Notes: generated by a model not told the origin, from the letters alone. A stretch of 64,000 nt of DNA from Streptomyces sp. TS71-3 (GCF_018327685.1 NZ_BNEL01000001.1:1984001-2048000), one strand, 5' to 3'. Counted from the stretch's first letter, positions 32,729-41,869 are shown. Made by a program: numbers and translations.

Positions 32729-34092
32729 GGCTTGGCCGCCACGGCGCCCTGGGTGATGTCCTTGAGCTGGTCGTCGTAGTTCTTCGCGGCACCGGCGGGA
32801 GTGGCGTCACCCGTCGTGACGGACTCCAGGGCCTCGCCGACCGCCTCGGACACCTGCGGGTAGACGGAGAGCGCGGGCCGGTAGTGGGTGTACTTCACGA
32901 GCCCCGTGAAGAAGTCGATGCCGGGCATGGACGACGTGTACTCCTGGTTCGCCGCCACGTCCTTGCGGACCGAGATCCCCGCGTCGACGACGCACCAGTG
33001 CGCGGCGTTCTTCGTCGTCTGCATGTCCTTGATGAAGTCGAACGCGAGGTCGGGGTTGGATGCCTTCTGCGGGATCGACCAGGCCCAGCCGCCGGACATG
33101 GACACCTTGCCGGGCGCCTGGCCGTTCTGGGTGGGCATCGGGGCCTGCCCCAGGGTCGTCTTCCAGGCCGGCCACGGGTGGGCTCCGGTGGGAAGCCACT
33201 GCTGGCCGAGCCAGGAGCCGTCCAGCGCGATGGCGAGCTTGCCGTCGGGAAGCCACTCGTTGACGACGGTGGTGTTGACGTTGGGGTCCAGCGCGTCGGA
33301 GACGTCGGGGCCCAGCTTCTCGCCGTAGACCGTCTTCACGAACTGCAGGGCGTCCTTGAACCCCTTGCTGCCCGTGACCCACTTCTTCGACGCGGTGTCG
33401 TACATCGGGGCCTTGCCGTCGCCGGTGCCGAACAGCAGCATCTCGAAGCCCTGCATCGTCGAGACCTCGCCGGGGGCCTTGCCGGTGTAGACGTTCAGCG
33501 GGATGACGCCGGGCACCTTCTTCTTGATGGTGCGGGCCGCGGTGAGGAGGTCGTTCCAGTTCTTCGGCTGCCAGTTCGCGGGCAGCCCCGCCTTGGCGAA
33601 GATCTTCTTGTTGAACCACAGGCCGCGGGTGTCGGTGCCGTCGGGGACGCCGTACGTCTTGCCGTCCTGCGCCTTCGCGGCGGTCTTGGCCGTGTCGACG
33701 AACTGGTCCCACGTGTTCCACTTGGCGAGATAGTCGTCGAGCGGCTTCAGATAGCCGGCACCGATGTCCGAGTTGATCCGGAAGGTGTCCTCGTAGACGA
33801 TGTCCGGCGCGGTCTTCGGCGAGCGCATCATCTGCTGCGCCTTGGTGGCGTAGTCGTTGTCCTGCGCCTGGATCGGGATGAGCTGGACCTTCTTGCCCGG
33901 ATGGGCCTTCTCGAACTCCTTCTTCATCTGCTGAAGGAACTGGTCCTTGAAGCGCACCTTGTTGTCGGTGCTGCGGTTGTAGGCGATCTTGACCGTATCC
34001 GGATCGCTGCCTGAACTTCCGCCGCAGGCGCTGAGAGAGCCGGCGCTGAGCAGCACGGCGAGGGCGATGGCGGAGCGAGCTGTGGGGCGCAC
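32725..34092 (-). CDS. Extracellular sugar-binding lipoprotein of an ABC importer
   Basis: A 455-residue family 1 solute-binding protein. The signal peptide ends in a clear lipobox, 'SAGSLSACGG', so it is anchored to the outer face of the membrane. The mature chain has 'KKEFEKAHPGKKVQLIPIQAQDNDYATKAQQMM', 'PDIVYEDTFRINSDIGAGYLKPLDDYLAKW', 'GLWFNKKIFAKAGL' and 'NPDLAFDFIKDMQT'. These are typical of oligosaccharide-binding proteins. GTG 34092 has AGGAGG 8 bases upstream. The specific sugar cannot be read. A near-palindrome at 34194-34209 lies upstream and may be the operator. Confidence 0.93.
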   Translation of the reverse strand: MRPTARSAIALAVLLSAGSLSACGGSSGSDPDTVKIAYNRSTDNKVRFKDQFLQQMKKEFEKAHPGKKVQLIPIQAQDNDYATKAQQMMRSPKTAPDIVYEDTFRINSDIGAGYLKPLDDYLAKWNTWDQFVDTAKTAAKAQDGKTYGVPDGTDTRGLWFNKKIFAKAGLPANWQPKNWNDLLTAARTIKKKVPGVIPLNVYTGKAPGEVSTMQGFEMLLFGTGDGKAPMYDTASKKWVTGSKGFKDALQFVKTVYGEKLGPDVSDALDPNVNTTVVNEWLPDGKLAIALDGSWLGQQWLPTGAHPWPAWKTTLGQAPMPTQNGQAPGKVSMSGGWAWSIPQKASNPDLAFDFIKDMQTTKNAAHWCVVDAGISVRKDVAANQEYTSSMPGIDFFTGLVKYTHYRPALSVYPQVSEAVGEALESVTTGDATPAGAAKNYDDQLKDITQGAVAAKP

Positions 34093-34193
34093 GGGCACAA
34101 CCTCCTGCGTGGCCGGAACCATCCTGGTCGCCACGGGTGTGGCGCGGTGGCTGCCCGGTGAACGTAAGGCGCTGTCCTGAGCATGGTCAATGG

Positions 34194-34209
34194 TCGTGCA
34201 TGTACACGA
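34194..34209. promoter_or_regulatory. Near-palindrome upstream of the sugar importer
   Basis: TCGTGCATGTACACGA has 5-bp arms TCGTG/CACGA around a partly symmetric centre, about 100 bp upstream of the binding-protein start in the divergent gap to the symporter gene. It resembles LacI- or ROK-type operators, but no such regulator is adjacent. Confidence 0.4.
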
Positions 34210-34383
34210 TCGGGCACTGTGTCAAGTTGTTATCGGCCGTGGACCGCCCGTTCGAGCCACGCGCGAGAGGGTCACAATCACTTCGAGCGCGGACTAAATG
34301 AAGCGTGAACGAAATGAACGGAAGGGTGACCGTCCTCCCGGCCTGGGGGATAGTCACCGGCACAATCGTCAAGGAGGCACCCC

Positions 34384-35745
34384 GTGACCGCTCCTCAGGT
34401 GGCGCCGGCCGCCCGTCGGGACAGAACCCACTACCTCTACCTGGCCGTCATCGTCGCCGTGGTGATCGGCATCATCGTCGGCTTCGCCGCGCCGGACTTC
34501 GCCAAGGACCTGAAGCCGCTGGGCACCGGCTTCGTGAACCTGATCACGATGATGATCTCCCCGGTCATCTTCTGCACCATCGTGCTGGGCGTCGGCTCGA
34601 TCCGTAAGGCCTCCAAGGTCGGTGCGGTGGGCGGCCTCGCGCTCGCCTACTTCCTCGTGATGTCGACGGTGGCGCTCGCGCTCGGCCTGATCGTCGGCAA
34701 CATCCTGGAGCCGGGCAGCGGACTCCACCTCACCGAGGCCGCACGGCACGCCGGCGCGGCGCAGGCCGAGGGCGCGTCCTCGTCCACCACGGACTTCCTG
34801 CTGGGGATCATCCCGACCACCCTGGTCTCGGCGTTCACCGAGGGCGAGGTGCTCCAGACGCTGCTGGTGGCGCTGCTCGTCGGCTTCGCGCTCCAGGCGC
34901 TGGGCGGCGCGGGGCAGCCGATCCTCACCGGTATCGCGCACATCCAGCGGCTCGTCTTCCGCGTGCTCGCGATGATCATGTGGGTGGCGCCGGTGGGCGC
35001 GTTCGGCGCCATGGCGGCGGTGGTCGGCGAGACCGGCGTGGACGCGCTGAAGTCCCTCGCCGTGATCATGATCGGCTTCTACATCACCTGCATCATCTTC
35101 GTCTTCGTCGTGCTGGGCACGATCCTGCGCCTGATAGCCGGGATCAACATATGGAAGCTGCTCAGCTACCTCGCCCGCGAGTTCCTGCTGATCCTCTCCA
35201 CGTCGTCGTCCGAGTCGGCGCTGCCGCGCCTGATCGCGAAGATGGAGCACCTGGGCATCAGCCGCCCGGTCGTCGGCATCACCGTGCCGACGGGCTACTC
35301 CTTCAACCTGGACGGCACCGCGATCTACCTGACGATGGCGTCGCTGTTCGTCGCCAACGCGATGGACAAGCCGCTGAGTGCCGGTGAGCAGATCTCCCTG
35401 CTGGTCTTCATGGTGATCGCGTCCAAGGGCGCGGCGGGCGTGACCGGCGCGGGGCTCGCCACGCTGGCGGGCGGGCTCCAGTCCCACCGGCCCGAACTGC
35501 TCGACGGCGTCGGCCTGATCGTCGGCATCGACCGCTTCATGAGCGAGGCGCGCGCCCTCACGAACTTCGCGGGCAACGCGGTGGCGGCGGTACTCGTCGG
35601 GACGTGGACCAAGGAGATCGACAAGGCTCGCGTCGAGCGGGTTCTTGCCGGGGAGATTCCGTTCGACGAGAAGACGCTCCTCGATGAGGGTGAGCGTCCC
35701 TCGGAGCAGCCGGAGGACGGGGCACCGGTACCGGCACCCCGCTAG
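34384..35745 (+). CDS. dctA: C4-dicarboxylate / cation symporter (DAACS family)
   Basis: A 453-residue transporter with about eight membrane segments and two re-entrant loops. Family motifs are strong: 'NLITMMISPVIFCTIVLGVGS', the serine-rich 'STSSSESALPRLIAKMEHLGI', 'PTGYSFNLDGTAIYLTMASLFVANA', and 'MVIASKGAAGVTGAGLATLAGGL'. DctA-type proteins import succinate, fumarate and malate with H+ or Na+; closely related carriers take glutamate, so the symbol is a best guess. GTG 34384 has AAGGAGG upstream. Transcribed alone, divergent from the sugar importer. Confidence 0.9.
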   Translation: MTAPQVAPAARRDRTHYLYLAVIVAVVIGIIVGFAAPDFAKDLKPLGTGFVNLITMMISPVIFCTIVLGVGSIRKASKVGAVGGLALAYFLVMSTVALALGLIVGNILEPGSGLHLTEAARHAGAAQAEGASSSTTDFLLGIIPTTLVSAFTEGEVLQTLLVALLVGFALQALGGAGQPILTGIAHIQRLVFRVLAMIMWVAPVGAFGAMAAVVGETGVDALKSLAVIMIGFYITCIIFVFVVLGTILRLIAGINIWKLLSYLAREFLLILSTSSSESALPRLIAKMEHLGISRPVVGITVPTGYSFNLDGTAIYLTMASLFVANAMDKPLSAGEQISLLVFMVIASKGAAGVTGAGLATLAGGLQSHRPELLDGVGLIVGIDRFMSEARALTNFAGNAVAAVLVGTWTKEIDKARVERVLAGEIPFDEKTLLDEGERPSEQPEDGAPVPAPR

Positions 35746-35779
35746 GCGCGGGGGCGCTGTCGGTGCCGGCCGGCCCGGC

Positions 35780-36125
35780 CTGCCCAGGGGCGCGGGGAAA
35801 TGCGACCTTGCAGGTCGTCACCGGCCGGGAGGGGCTGGTTCTGTCGTGTCCGGACCACCGGCCGCTGGTGGTTGCTCGCGCCCGCGCGGCGGAGCCGCAC
35901 ATCGATACAGTCCCGCGCCCCTTGAGAAGTTGGGCTGCGCCCCGGCCTGCTCAGGGGGCGCGGGGAACTGCGCGGCCAGCCAGGACGATGCGGTCAGGTC
36001 GTCACCGTCCCGAGGAGGCAGCTGCTGTCGTGTCCGGACCACCGGTGGGTGGATGGCTGCTCGCGCAGTTCCCCGCGCCCCCAAAAAAAAGCGGGCTGCG
36101 CCCGCCAGGGGCGCGGGGGAGCATG
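35780..36125. repeat. GC-rich intergenic repeats between dctA and the oxidase
   Basis: Alternating copies of the repeat family: right-facing near 35788 (variant GGGGCGCGGGGAAATGCG), left-facing near 35880-35925 (degenerate), right-facing near 35953, left-facing near 36059 (TCGCGCAGTTCCCCGCGCCC) and a right-facing remnant at 36106. Between them 'TCGTGTCCGGACCACCGG' recurs near 35846 and 36028, as at 21597. An A8 run follows the fourth copy. No gene. Confidence 0.85.
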
Positions 36126-36162
36126 GTCGTACCGGGGTCGAGACGCGAAGTGGGTGGTGCGG

Positions 36163-37137
36163 GTGGGCACGAAGCGGGTCCGGGTCGTCGGCGCGGGGGT
36201 CGTGGGCCTCAGCGTGGCCCACGAACTGGCCACCCGGGGCCACGCCGTGACGGTGGTCGCCGACCGGACGGCGGAGGCGAGCGTGTCCGGGGTCGCCGGC
36301 GGCCTGTGGTTCCCGCACGACAGCGGGGCATCGCCGGCCCTCGGCGCCTGGCTGGACACGTCCCTCAGGCGCTTCGAGGAGCTGTCCACGGACCCCGGCA
36401 CGGGCGTCGACCTCCGCTGGGGCACCGTGGTGGAACGCCGCCCGGACGTGGACCGTTCGTGGACCGAGTCCGTCCGGGAGCACCGGGAGGCGACCGCGGG
36501 CGAACTTCCCCCGGGCGCGCTGGCCGGCGTGCGGGCGAGCGTCCCCGTCGTCTCCATGCCCCTCTACCTGCCGTGGCTCCGGCAGCGCTGCACGGCGCTC
36601 GGCGTCCGGTTCACCACCCGCTCCGTGGACTCCCTCGACGACCTCGCCGACCTGGACGACCTGGACGACGGTGCCGAACTGGCCGTCGTCGCCGCAGGAC
36701 TCCGTTCCGGGGCCCTCCTCGGCGACGACTCGGTGTATCCGGTGCGCGGCCAGATCCTCCGCCTCGCCGCCGACCCCGCGATCACCGAGTGGATCACGGA
36801 CGACGACCACCCCGGCGGCGGCCTCACGTACGTCATCCCCCGCCGGGACGACGTCATATGCGGCGGAACGTCGGACCCCGGGGCCTGGGACACCGAACCG
36901 GACCCCGCGACGGAGCGGGAGATCCTGCGCCGCGTCGGCGACCTGGTCCCCGAGCTGGCCGGCCGGCCCGTCCTCTCCCGCGCCGCCGGGCTCAGGCCCG
37001 CCCGCGACGCCATCCGCCTGGAGCACGTGCCCGGCCACGCGATCGACGTGATCGCCTGCTACGGCCAGGGCGGGGCGGGCGTCACCCTGTCCTGGGGATG
37101 CGCAGGTGCGGTCGCCGAACTCGCCGACCGCACCTGA
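36163..37137 (+). CDS. FAD-dependent amino-acid oxidase-like protein
   Basis: A 324-residue protein of the D-amino-acid oxidase (DAO) fold. The Rossmann motif 'VRVVGAGVVGLSVAHELATRGHAVTVVADR' opens the chain. The C-terminal FAD/substrate segment 'ACYGQGGAGVTLSWGCAGAVAEL' corresponds to 'HNYGHGGSGFTLSWGC' of DAO, and 'YVIPRRDDVICGGT' matches 'YIIPR...V.LGGT'. Such enzymes oxidise D-amino acids to keto acids with H2O2. GTG 36154, 36157 and 36163 are all in frame with no clear ribosome site, so the start may shift by three codons. No peroxisomal-type tail or signal peptide. Confidence 0.88.
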   Translation: MGTKRVRVVGAGVVGLSVAHELATRGHAVTVVADRTAEASVSGVAGGLWFPHDSGASPALGAWLDTSLRRFEELSTDPGTGVDLRWGTVVERRPDVDRSWTESVREHREATAGELPPGALAGVRASVPVVSMPLYLPWLRQRCTALGVRFTTRSVDSLDDLADLDDLDDGAELAVVAAGLRSGALLGDDSVYPVRGQILRLAADPAITEWITDDDHPGGGLTYVIPRRDDVICGGTSDPGAWDTEPDPATEREILRRVGDLVPELAGRPVLSRAAGLRPARDAIRLEHVPGHAIDVIACYGQGGAGVTLSWGCAGAVAELADRT

Positions 37138-37314
37138 GCGAGGCGCGGGGCCCCGGGCCGGAGCCTGCCGCGGGTATCCGAACAGCACGGTGGGTAACCA
37201 ACCGGAGAGCACGCGGCAGACGACCGCCGCAACCGGAGTGCGAAAGCCGGGTGTCTGACAAGCGATGAGGTGGATACTGCTGCCTCCGATGGATCGACGC
37301 GTGTGGGGTGGAAC

Positions 37315-38073
37315 ATGTCGCGTTGGAAGGACTTGCCGGATTCGCTCGACGAGAGCGGCGTGCAACTGGTCGTGCAACTACGCCGGTTGAAGGACCGCGG
37401 CGGGCTGAGCCTGTCGTCTCTGGCGTCCAAGACCGGCTACAGCCGCTCCTCCTGGGAGCGTTACCTGAACGGCAAGGCGCTGCCGCCGCGCCAGGCGGTG
37501 GAGGAACTGGCCCGCGTGGGCGGTACCGACCCGACCCGGCTCCTCGTGCTCCACGAAGTGGCCGCCGAGGCGTGGCGCGGGAGCGCCGAGGCGGCGCATG
37601 AGGACCAGGAGGCGGACAGACGGGAGCGGCGGCGCGTACGCCCGAAGGTGCTGGCCGGCGTCGGCGCGGCCGTGGTGGTCATCGCGGTGCTCGCCGGGCT
37701 GCTGGTCGTGCGGCCCTGGGGCGACGGAGGCGGTGAGGGCAAGGCCGCGGCCGGACCGGCCCCCAGCGCCTCCGCCGCCCGCGGTGCCTTCGCCTTCCAT
37801 GCGGGGAAGACCTATCCCTGTGCCGTGAAGCGGAAGAACGGGCTCCTGTACGCCGGTTACAGCACCACCCGCACCGCGATCCTGACGGGACTGCCCACAT
37901 GGGACGTCGTGGAGGCCCAGTGCCTGCTGAAGCACCACGGCTTCGACCCGGGCGCCGCGGACGGCGCCGTCGGTGACCTCACCAAGCGGGCCGTCCGGCG
38001 GCTCCAGCAGAAGGCCCACCTGCCGGACGACGGCATCGTGGGGCCGCAGACCTGGCAGGTGCTGCGACGGTGA
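37315..38073 (+). CDS. HTH - membrane anchor - peptidoglycan-binding protein
   Basis: A 252-residue protein in three parts: an XRE-type helix-turn-helix (residues about 15-75, 'SLSSLASKTGYSRSSWERYLNGKALPPRQAVEELARVGG'), one membrane segment (about 110-130, 'VLAGVGAAVVVIAVLAGLLVV'), and an external PG_binding_1 domain (about 195-250, 'WDVVEAQCLLKHHGFDPGAADGAVGDLTKRAVRRLQQ...GIVGPQTWQVL'). It resembles RodZ-like or sensor designs linking DNA or cytoskeleton to the wall. ATG 37315 has GGTGGA upstream; an ATG at 37270 is less supported. It overlaps the next gene (GTGA), which has the same layout. Confidence 0.86.
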   Translation: MSRWKDLPDSLDESGVQLVVQLRRLKDRGGLSLSSLASKTGYSRSSWERYLNGKALPPRQAVEELARVGGTDPTRLLVLHEVAAEAWRGSAEAAHEDQEADRRERRRVRPKVLAGVGAAVVVIAVLAGLLVVRPWGDGGGEGKAAAGPAPSASAARGAFAFHAGKTYPCAVKRKNGLLYAGYSTTRTAILTGLPTWDVVEAQCLLKHHGFDPGAADGAVGDLTKRAVRRLQQKAHLPDDGIVGPQTWQVLRR

Positions 38074-38948
38074 CGAGCACCCCGCAGGGGGCCCCCGGTC
38101 CCGCCTGCACAAGGCTGGCCGGGAGCCTGCGTGAACTCAGGGGGCGTACGGGCCTGAGCATGGCCGCCCTGGCCGAACGCACCCCGTACAGCAAGTCCTC
38201 CTGGGAGCGGTATCTCAACGGCAAACTGCTCGCTCCGCGGAGCGCCGTGGAGGCGCTCTGCCGCCTGGCGGACGAGCCGCCGGGACGCCTCGTGGCACTG
38301 TGGGAGCTGGCCGATCTGGAGTGGAGCGGCCGGTCCCAGGGCGCCACGCGCCCCCTCGCCGGAACGGTGGGCGCGCAGCCGGACGACGCCAGGCAGGGCC
38401 GCCGCGGCGAGCGGGGTGATCATGACACCTCTGGGGATCGGGACCCCCGCGGCTCGGGAAGCGGCCGGTGGGGGCGGCGGCAGTGGGCCGTCGCCGCTGC
38501 CGTCTGCGTGGTCGGCGTCGCGGCGGCGGTGTGGGCGGCGACCCTGCCCGGCACCGGGGACGAGCGGCCGACCGCGGGCACCACGCACACCGCGGCGCCC
38601 GCAGTCGGATGTCACGCTCAGGGGTGCGCCGGGAAAGAACCGGGCACGATGGGCTGCGGCAGCGCCGTGCGCGACCTCGGAGCCTCGCGCAGGATGTCGA
38701 CCGGGGCCTGGGTGGAGATCAGGTACAACGCGGCGTGCGGCGCCGCGTGGGCACGGATGTGGCACACGACGATCGGTGACCGACTCGTGGTGTCGGCCCC
38801 GGGCAGCAAGCCGCAGCGGGCCGAGGTCACCGACCGTATCGACGCGGGGGACTACGTCTTCACGTACATGGTCGACGCCGACGACCGCGCCCACGTCCGG
38901 GCCTGCTTCGAGCCGGCCCGGGGTGGCGAGGAGTGCTTCCACGGCTGA
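38070..38948 (+). CDS. HTH - membrane anchor - DUF2690 protein
   Basis: A 292-residue paralogue of the preceding gene in its first half: 'LSMAALAERTPYSKSSWERYLNGKLLAPRSAVEALCRLA' is the same helix-turn-helix, then a hydrophobic segment near 145-165 ('WAVAAAVCVVGVAAAVWAATL'). The external part differs: a DUF2690-type domain with paired cysteines ('GCHAQGCAGKEPGTMGCG', 'VEIRYNAACGAAWARMW', 'HVRACFEPARGGEECFHG'), likely disulfide-bonded outside. The pair looks like two DNA-binding proteins displaying different outside domains. No enzyme activity is evident. Confidence 0.85.
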   Translation: MTSTPQGAPGPACTRLAGSLRELRGRTGLSMAALAERTPYSKSSWERYLNGKLLAPRSAVEALCRLADEPPGRLVALWELADLEWSGRSQGATRPLAGTVGAQPDDARQGRRGERGDHDTSGDRDPRGSGSGRWGRRQWAVAAAVCVVGVAAAVWAATLPGTGDERPTAGTTHTAAPAVGCHAQGCAGKEPGTMGCGSAVRDLGASRRMSTGAWVEIRYNAACGAAWARMWHTTIGDRLVVSAPGSKPQRAEVTDRIDAGDYVFTYMVDADDRAHVRACFEPARGGEECFHG

Positions 38949-38963
38949 GCGGGCCACGGCCGG

Positions 38964-41042
38964 TCAGCCGCTCTTGCCCCATCCCTTGTTGACGTCCCAG
39001 TTGCTGTCGTTCGCCGCACCGTTCATCTCGTTCAGTGCCATGTGGTGGTCCAGGCGGCCGGGGAACCTCTTGTCCCAGACTTCCCAGAGCTTGTCCATCT
39101 CGTGCTCACGGCCCTTGAAGGTGTCGTGGACCTGCGAGGCCTCACGACCGTCGATCTTCGCCTGCTCGTCCTTCTGCCAGGCGTCGATGACGTCGCCGCC
39201 GAGCGTGGACACGGTGTTGCCGCCCTGGGGCAGCAAGTCGCTTACGACCGAGACGCCCAGCGGGGCGCCGTACTGCGCCACCCAGGACGGATCCGGCTTG
39301 TCGGTCCCGATGGCCAGGTCCCGGCTCTGCTCCAGGAACCCGAGAGTGGCCCCGGCACGTTGAAGCGCCTCATCCGGCTTCGGGTAGTGACTGGTGCTGA
39401 TGTCGCCGGCGACGATCCTGCCTATCCCGTCGTTGAGCAGGTGATAGGCCCCGCCGTCACGCGAGACCTGCTTGGTGAGCTCTCGCAGGTCGTCCCGGTT
39501 CAGCAGGTCGGAGCCGTCGGTGTCGCTCAGTGCGCTGGCCGTGTGGAAGAACTCCGTGCCGTGGTTGACGAACACCTTCGCCAGGTCGTCGCGGAGTTCC
39601 GGGTGCATGCCGTCGCCGGCCCTGGCGAGGACGGACATGGAGTGTTCGAGTGCCTGGCGGTTGGCCGGGGTGTGCGGGACGGCGTGTGCGTTCGGCTCGT
39701 TGGGGTTCATGCCGGTGGTGGCGGCCATCATGGCGCGGCCCGTGGCTTCGAGGGTCTGGTTGCCGTCGTGCGGGTTGTCCGGGGTGGTGTCGAACACGGG
39801 GCGGTCCCTGAGTACCCATTCGGCGTTGTCGTGCGGCTGCTTCTCGTTGAAGAAGTTCGCGGCCTCGTCGGGACTGCGGGACATGGCCTGCATGAGGCCC
39901 GCCATCGGGTCGCGGCCGTTGTCCTCGCCGATGAAGTTCATCGTGTACGGCATGCGCCCGCCCAGGGTCGCGTTCCAGACCATGTCCGGCCGACCGGGTA
40001 TATGGGTCAGGGCGTCCGGCTTCTTCTCCATCGTGACCAGCGCATTGCCGTACTTGTCGAGGAACTGGTCGTTCCAGTTCCCCTCCCGCATCAGGTTGCT
40101 CATCAGCTGGAAGCCGTACATGGTGCCGCGCTTGGTGTCGTACGTCCGCGGTCCCGAGTTCACCATGTCTTCCTCCCACTTCTGCATGGCGGGGGAGTCG
40201 GACTGCGTGGCGCCGGCCAGCACCATGCCCAGGTTCTTCTGGAGCTCGCCGAACTGGCCGTGTCGGGTCTGCTGGAGCCGTCCGTGGTCCGAGGGGTCCG
40301 AGATGTCGGCCCAGAAGTCCATGAGTCCCCTCGGGCCGAGGCTCTCGGCGAACTTCTCCTGGAACAGCGGGTCGTTCTGGTACTTCGTCAGGATCTTGTT
40401 GAGCTCGTCGAACTCCGCGGGAGACATGTCGTCTCCCTTCTTCTTCATCAGGTTGGCGTACCTCTCGGCGTCCTTGATGGCGTCCGCCGCCTCCTTGAGG
40501 TGATCGTAGGAGGCACTGGAGAAGCCGTACGGCTTCTGCTTCATCAGTTCGTCGAGGACCTTCGCCGCGGAGCTGTCGCTCTCGTTGGCCTTGTTCAGGA
40601 TGCCCTGGAGGAGCCTGAGCATGGCCTGGAGGTCTTCCTCGTGGTACGAGCCACCGGCGGGACCGCTGGGGCCGGACTGCTTCCCGGTGACGATGATCTG
40701 GCTGCCGGAGCACGACACGTACAGGTTCTGCCGGTCGGCGTCGTCCAGCGCGGTGTGCAGCTGCTTCTGGTAGGAGACCAGTTCGTGGTAGGCGTCCCTG
40801 AGGACGTTGTGGACGGTGGTGGCCTCCGTGTGGGCGTCGGTGAACTCCTTCGCCGTCTTGCCGATGAACTCCTTGGAGACGGAGGCGTTCACGCCCTTCC
40901 AGTCCGCCCGGTCCGCCTGGCCCTTCATGCCCTGCTTGGCGTCCTTCTCCAGCTCCGACAGCTTCGTCCCCATCTGGTCCCAGTCGTCGACCGCGTCGCC
41001 GAGAGTCGCGAACGTGGCGTCCCTGAGGTCGTAGAGGTCCAT
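38964..41042 (-). CDS. Large WXG-like/helical protein, unassigned (possibly DUF6571)
   Basis: A 692-residue soluble, mostly helical protein with no signal peptide. The first 110 residues ('MDLYDLRDATFATLGDAVDDWDQMGTKLSELEKDAKQGM...WKGVNASVSKEF...AYHELVSYQKQLHTAL') look like a WXG/ESX-type helical hairpin with a central Trp-X-Gly turn ('DWKG'). The remainder is unfamiliar apart from general similarity to Streptomyces DUF6571-type proteins. It starts at ATG 41042 inside the stop of the smaller upstream gene (ATGA), so the two are made together, as ESX substrate pairs are. Type VII secretion is an inference; no EccC or other apparatus genes are nearby. C-terminus ends 'NWDVNKGWGKSG'. Confidence 0.72.
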   Translation of the reverse strand: MDLYDLRDATFATLGDAVDDWDQMGTKLSELEKDAKQGMKGQADRADWKGVNASVSKEFIGKTAKEFTDAHTEATTVHNVLRDAYHELVSYQKQLHTALDDADRQNLYVSCSGSQIIVTGKQSGPSGPAGGSYHEEDLQAMLRLLQGILNKANESDSSAAKVLDELMKQKPYGFSSASYDHLKEAADAIKDAERYANLMKKKGDDMSPAEFDELNKILTKYQNDPLFQEKFAESLGPRGLMDFWADISDPSDHGRLQQTRHGQFGELQKNLGMVLAGATQSDSPAMQKWEEDMVNSGPRTYDTKRGTMYGFQLMSNLMREGNWNDQFLDKYGNALVTMEKKPDALTHIPGRPDMVWNATLGGRMPYTMNFIGEDNGRDPMAGLMQAMSRSPDEAANFFNEKQPHDNAEWVLRDRPVFDTTPDNPHDGNQTLEATGRAMMAATTGMNPNEPNAHAVPHTPANRQALEHSMSVLARAGDGMHPELRDDLAKVFVNHGTEFFHTASALSDTDGSDLLNRDDLRELTKQVSRDGGAYHLLNDGIGRIVAGDISTSHYPKPDEALQRAGATLGFLEQSRDLAIGTDKPDPSWVAQYGAPLGVSVVSDLLPQGGNTVSTLGGDVIDAWQKDEQAKIDGREASQVHDTFKGREHEMDKLWEVWDKRFPGRLDHHMALNEMNGAANDSNWDVNKGWGKSG

Positions 41043-41485
41043 CAGTGCTTCGCCCCCTCGTCGGTGAAGCCCTTGTCGAGCGTGGAGATGCTGCTGAGCT
41101 GCCCGCCGATGAACTGGTCGTTGCCGCTGTGGACCTTGCCCGTGTAGTCCAGGTGGTTGGAGATCTGAGCGCACGCGTCCAGGAGGGTCCTGAGCTGCTT
41201 GCCCCACTCGGCCTGCGTCGTCGACAGCGCGGCGCCGAGCTGGAGGTTGTGGGCCTTCAGGTCCCCGGCCGCCTTCTCGGTGGTCGCGTCGGCGTACTTG
41301 CCGTCCCTGCCGAGGCGGTCCCAGAGCTTGTAGGCCCGGTCACCGACAGCGGCCAGGTCCTTCTGGCTCACCTGGAGGTCGCCGCCTGCCGACGGATTGT
41401 CGCCCGGCGTGGAGTTCAGCTCCATCCGTGCCGAGTGCTTCTCGGCGGCCGCCGCCTTGAGCTGTTCCCACTCGTCCCACGCCAC
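41042..41485 (-). CDS. Small helical WXG-like partner protein
   Basis: A 147-residue hydrophilic helical protein starting MAWDEWEQLKAAAAEKHSARMELN at GTG 41485, with AGGAGG 9 bases upstream. The pattern 'WDEWEQLKAAAAEKH...MELNST' is recurrent in Streptomyces next to WXG-type toxins or substrates. The 'DYTGKVHSGNDQF' and 'WGKQLRTLLDACAQI' segments suggest a helical bundle. It is translationally coupled to the larger downstream gene and probably forms a heterodimer with it, acting as chaperone or secretion partner. Not recognised as a named family. Confidence 0.75.
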   Translation of the reverse strand: MAWDEWEQLKAAAAEKHSARMELNSTPGDNPSAGGDLQVSQKDLAAVGDRAYKLWDRLGRDGKYADATTEKAAGDLKAHNLQLGAALSTTQAEWGKQLRTLLDACAQISNHLDYTGKVHSGNDQFIGGQLSSISTLDKGFTDEGAKH

Positions 41486-41577
41486 TGGTGACGCCTCCTG
41501 ACGGTTCTCGTGTCCTTCACCGCTGCTCACGCGCGACGGCCGCGGACCCGGCCGCTCGCGCCGCACCACCGGCCGAG

Positions 41578-41610
41578 CCTTCGATCCGTTCCCCGGCGAC
41601 GGATCGAAGG
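41578..41610. promoter_or_regulatory. Perfect inverted repeat upstream of the WXG-like pair
   Basis: CCTTCGATCCGT (41578-41589) pairs with ACGGATCGAAGG (41599-41610) over a 9-base loop, with no T tract on either side. It lies about 93 bp upstream of the WXG-like operon in the 384-bp divergent gap to MerR. Operator or leader hairpin. Confidence 0.5.
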
Positions 41611-41831
41611 CGCCGATGCGGCGGCAGCGGGCCCCTCCCCCCGGGGATCCTCCGGCGGCCCGCCGCCTTCCGCTCCGACAGGTTCGCCCGCCGGCGGCGG
41701 CCTCGCAGCAGTGCTGGCGCGATTGGGCAGACCGTGGGACGTCCCATGCTCTGAGCTGCGGAGACGGTTCGTGAAACGGGACGTGGTGGGACGCCGGAGC
41801 CGCCCGGACCGCGGGCCACGGCCGGCGGCTC

Positions 41832-41862
41832 TTGTCTTGACGCCGACGTCAACACGTACGGT
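41832..41862 (+). promoter_or_regulatory. MerR-type promoter with operator in a 19-bp spacer
   Basis: TTGTCT (41832-41837) and TACGGT (41857-41862) are separated by 19 bp; the spacer contains the dyad TTGACG-CCGA-CGTCAA (41837-41852, overlapping the -35 by one base). Long spacer plus central dyad is the MerR autoregulation design. The -10 is only 7 bp before the MerR ATG, so the mRNA may be leaderless. Confidence 0.65.
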
Positions 41863-41869
41863 CCAGGAC

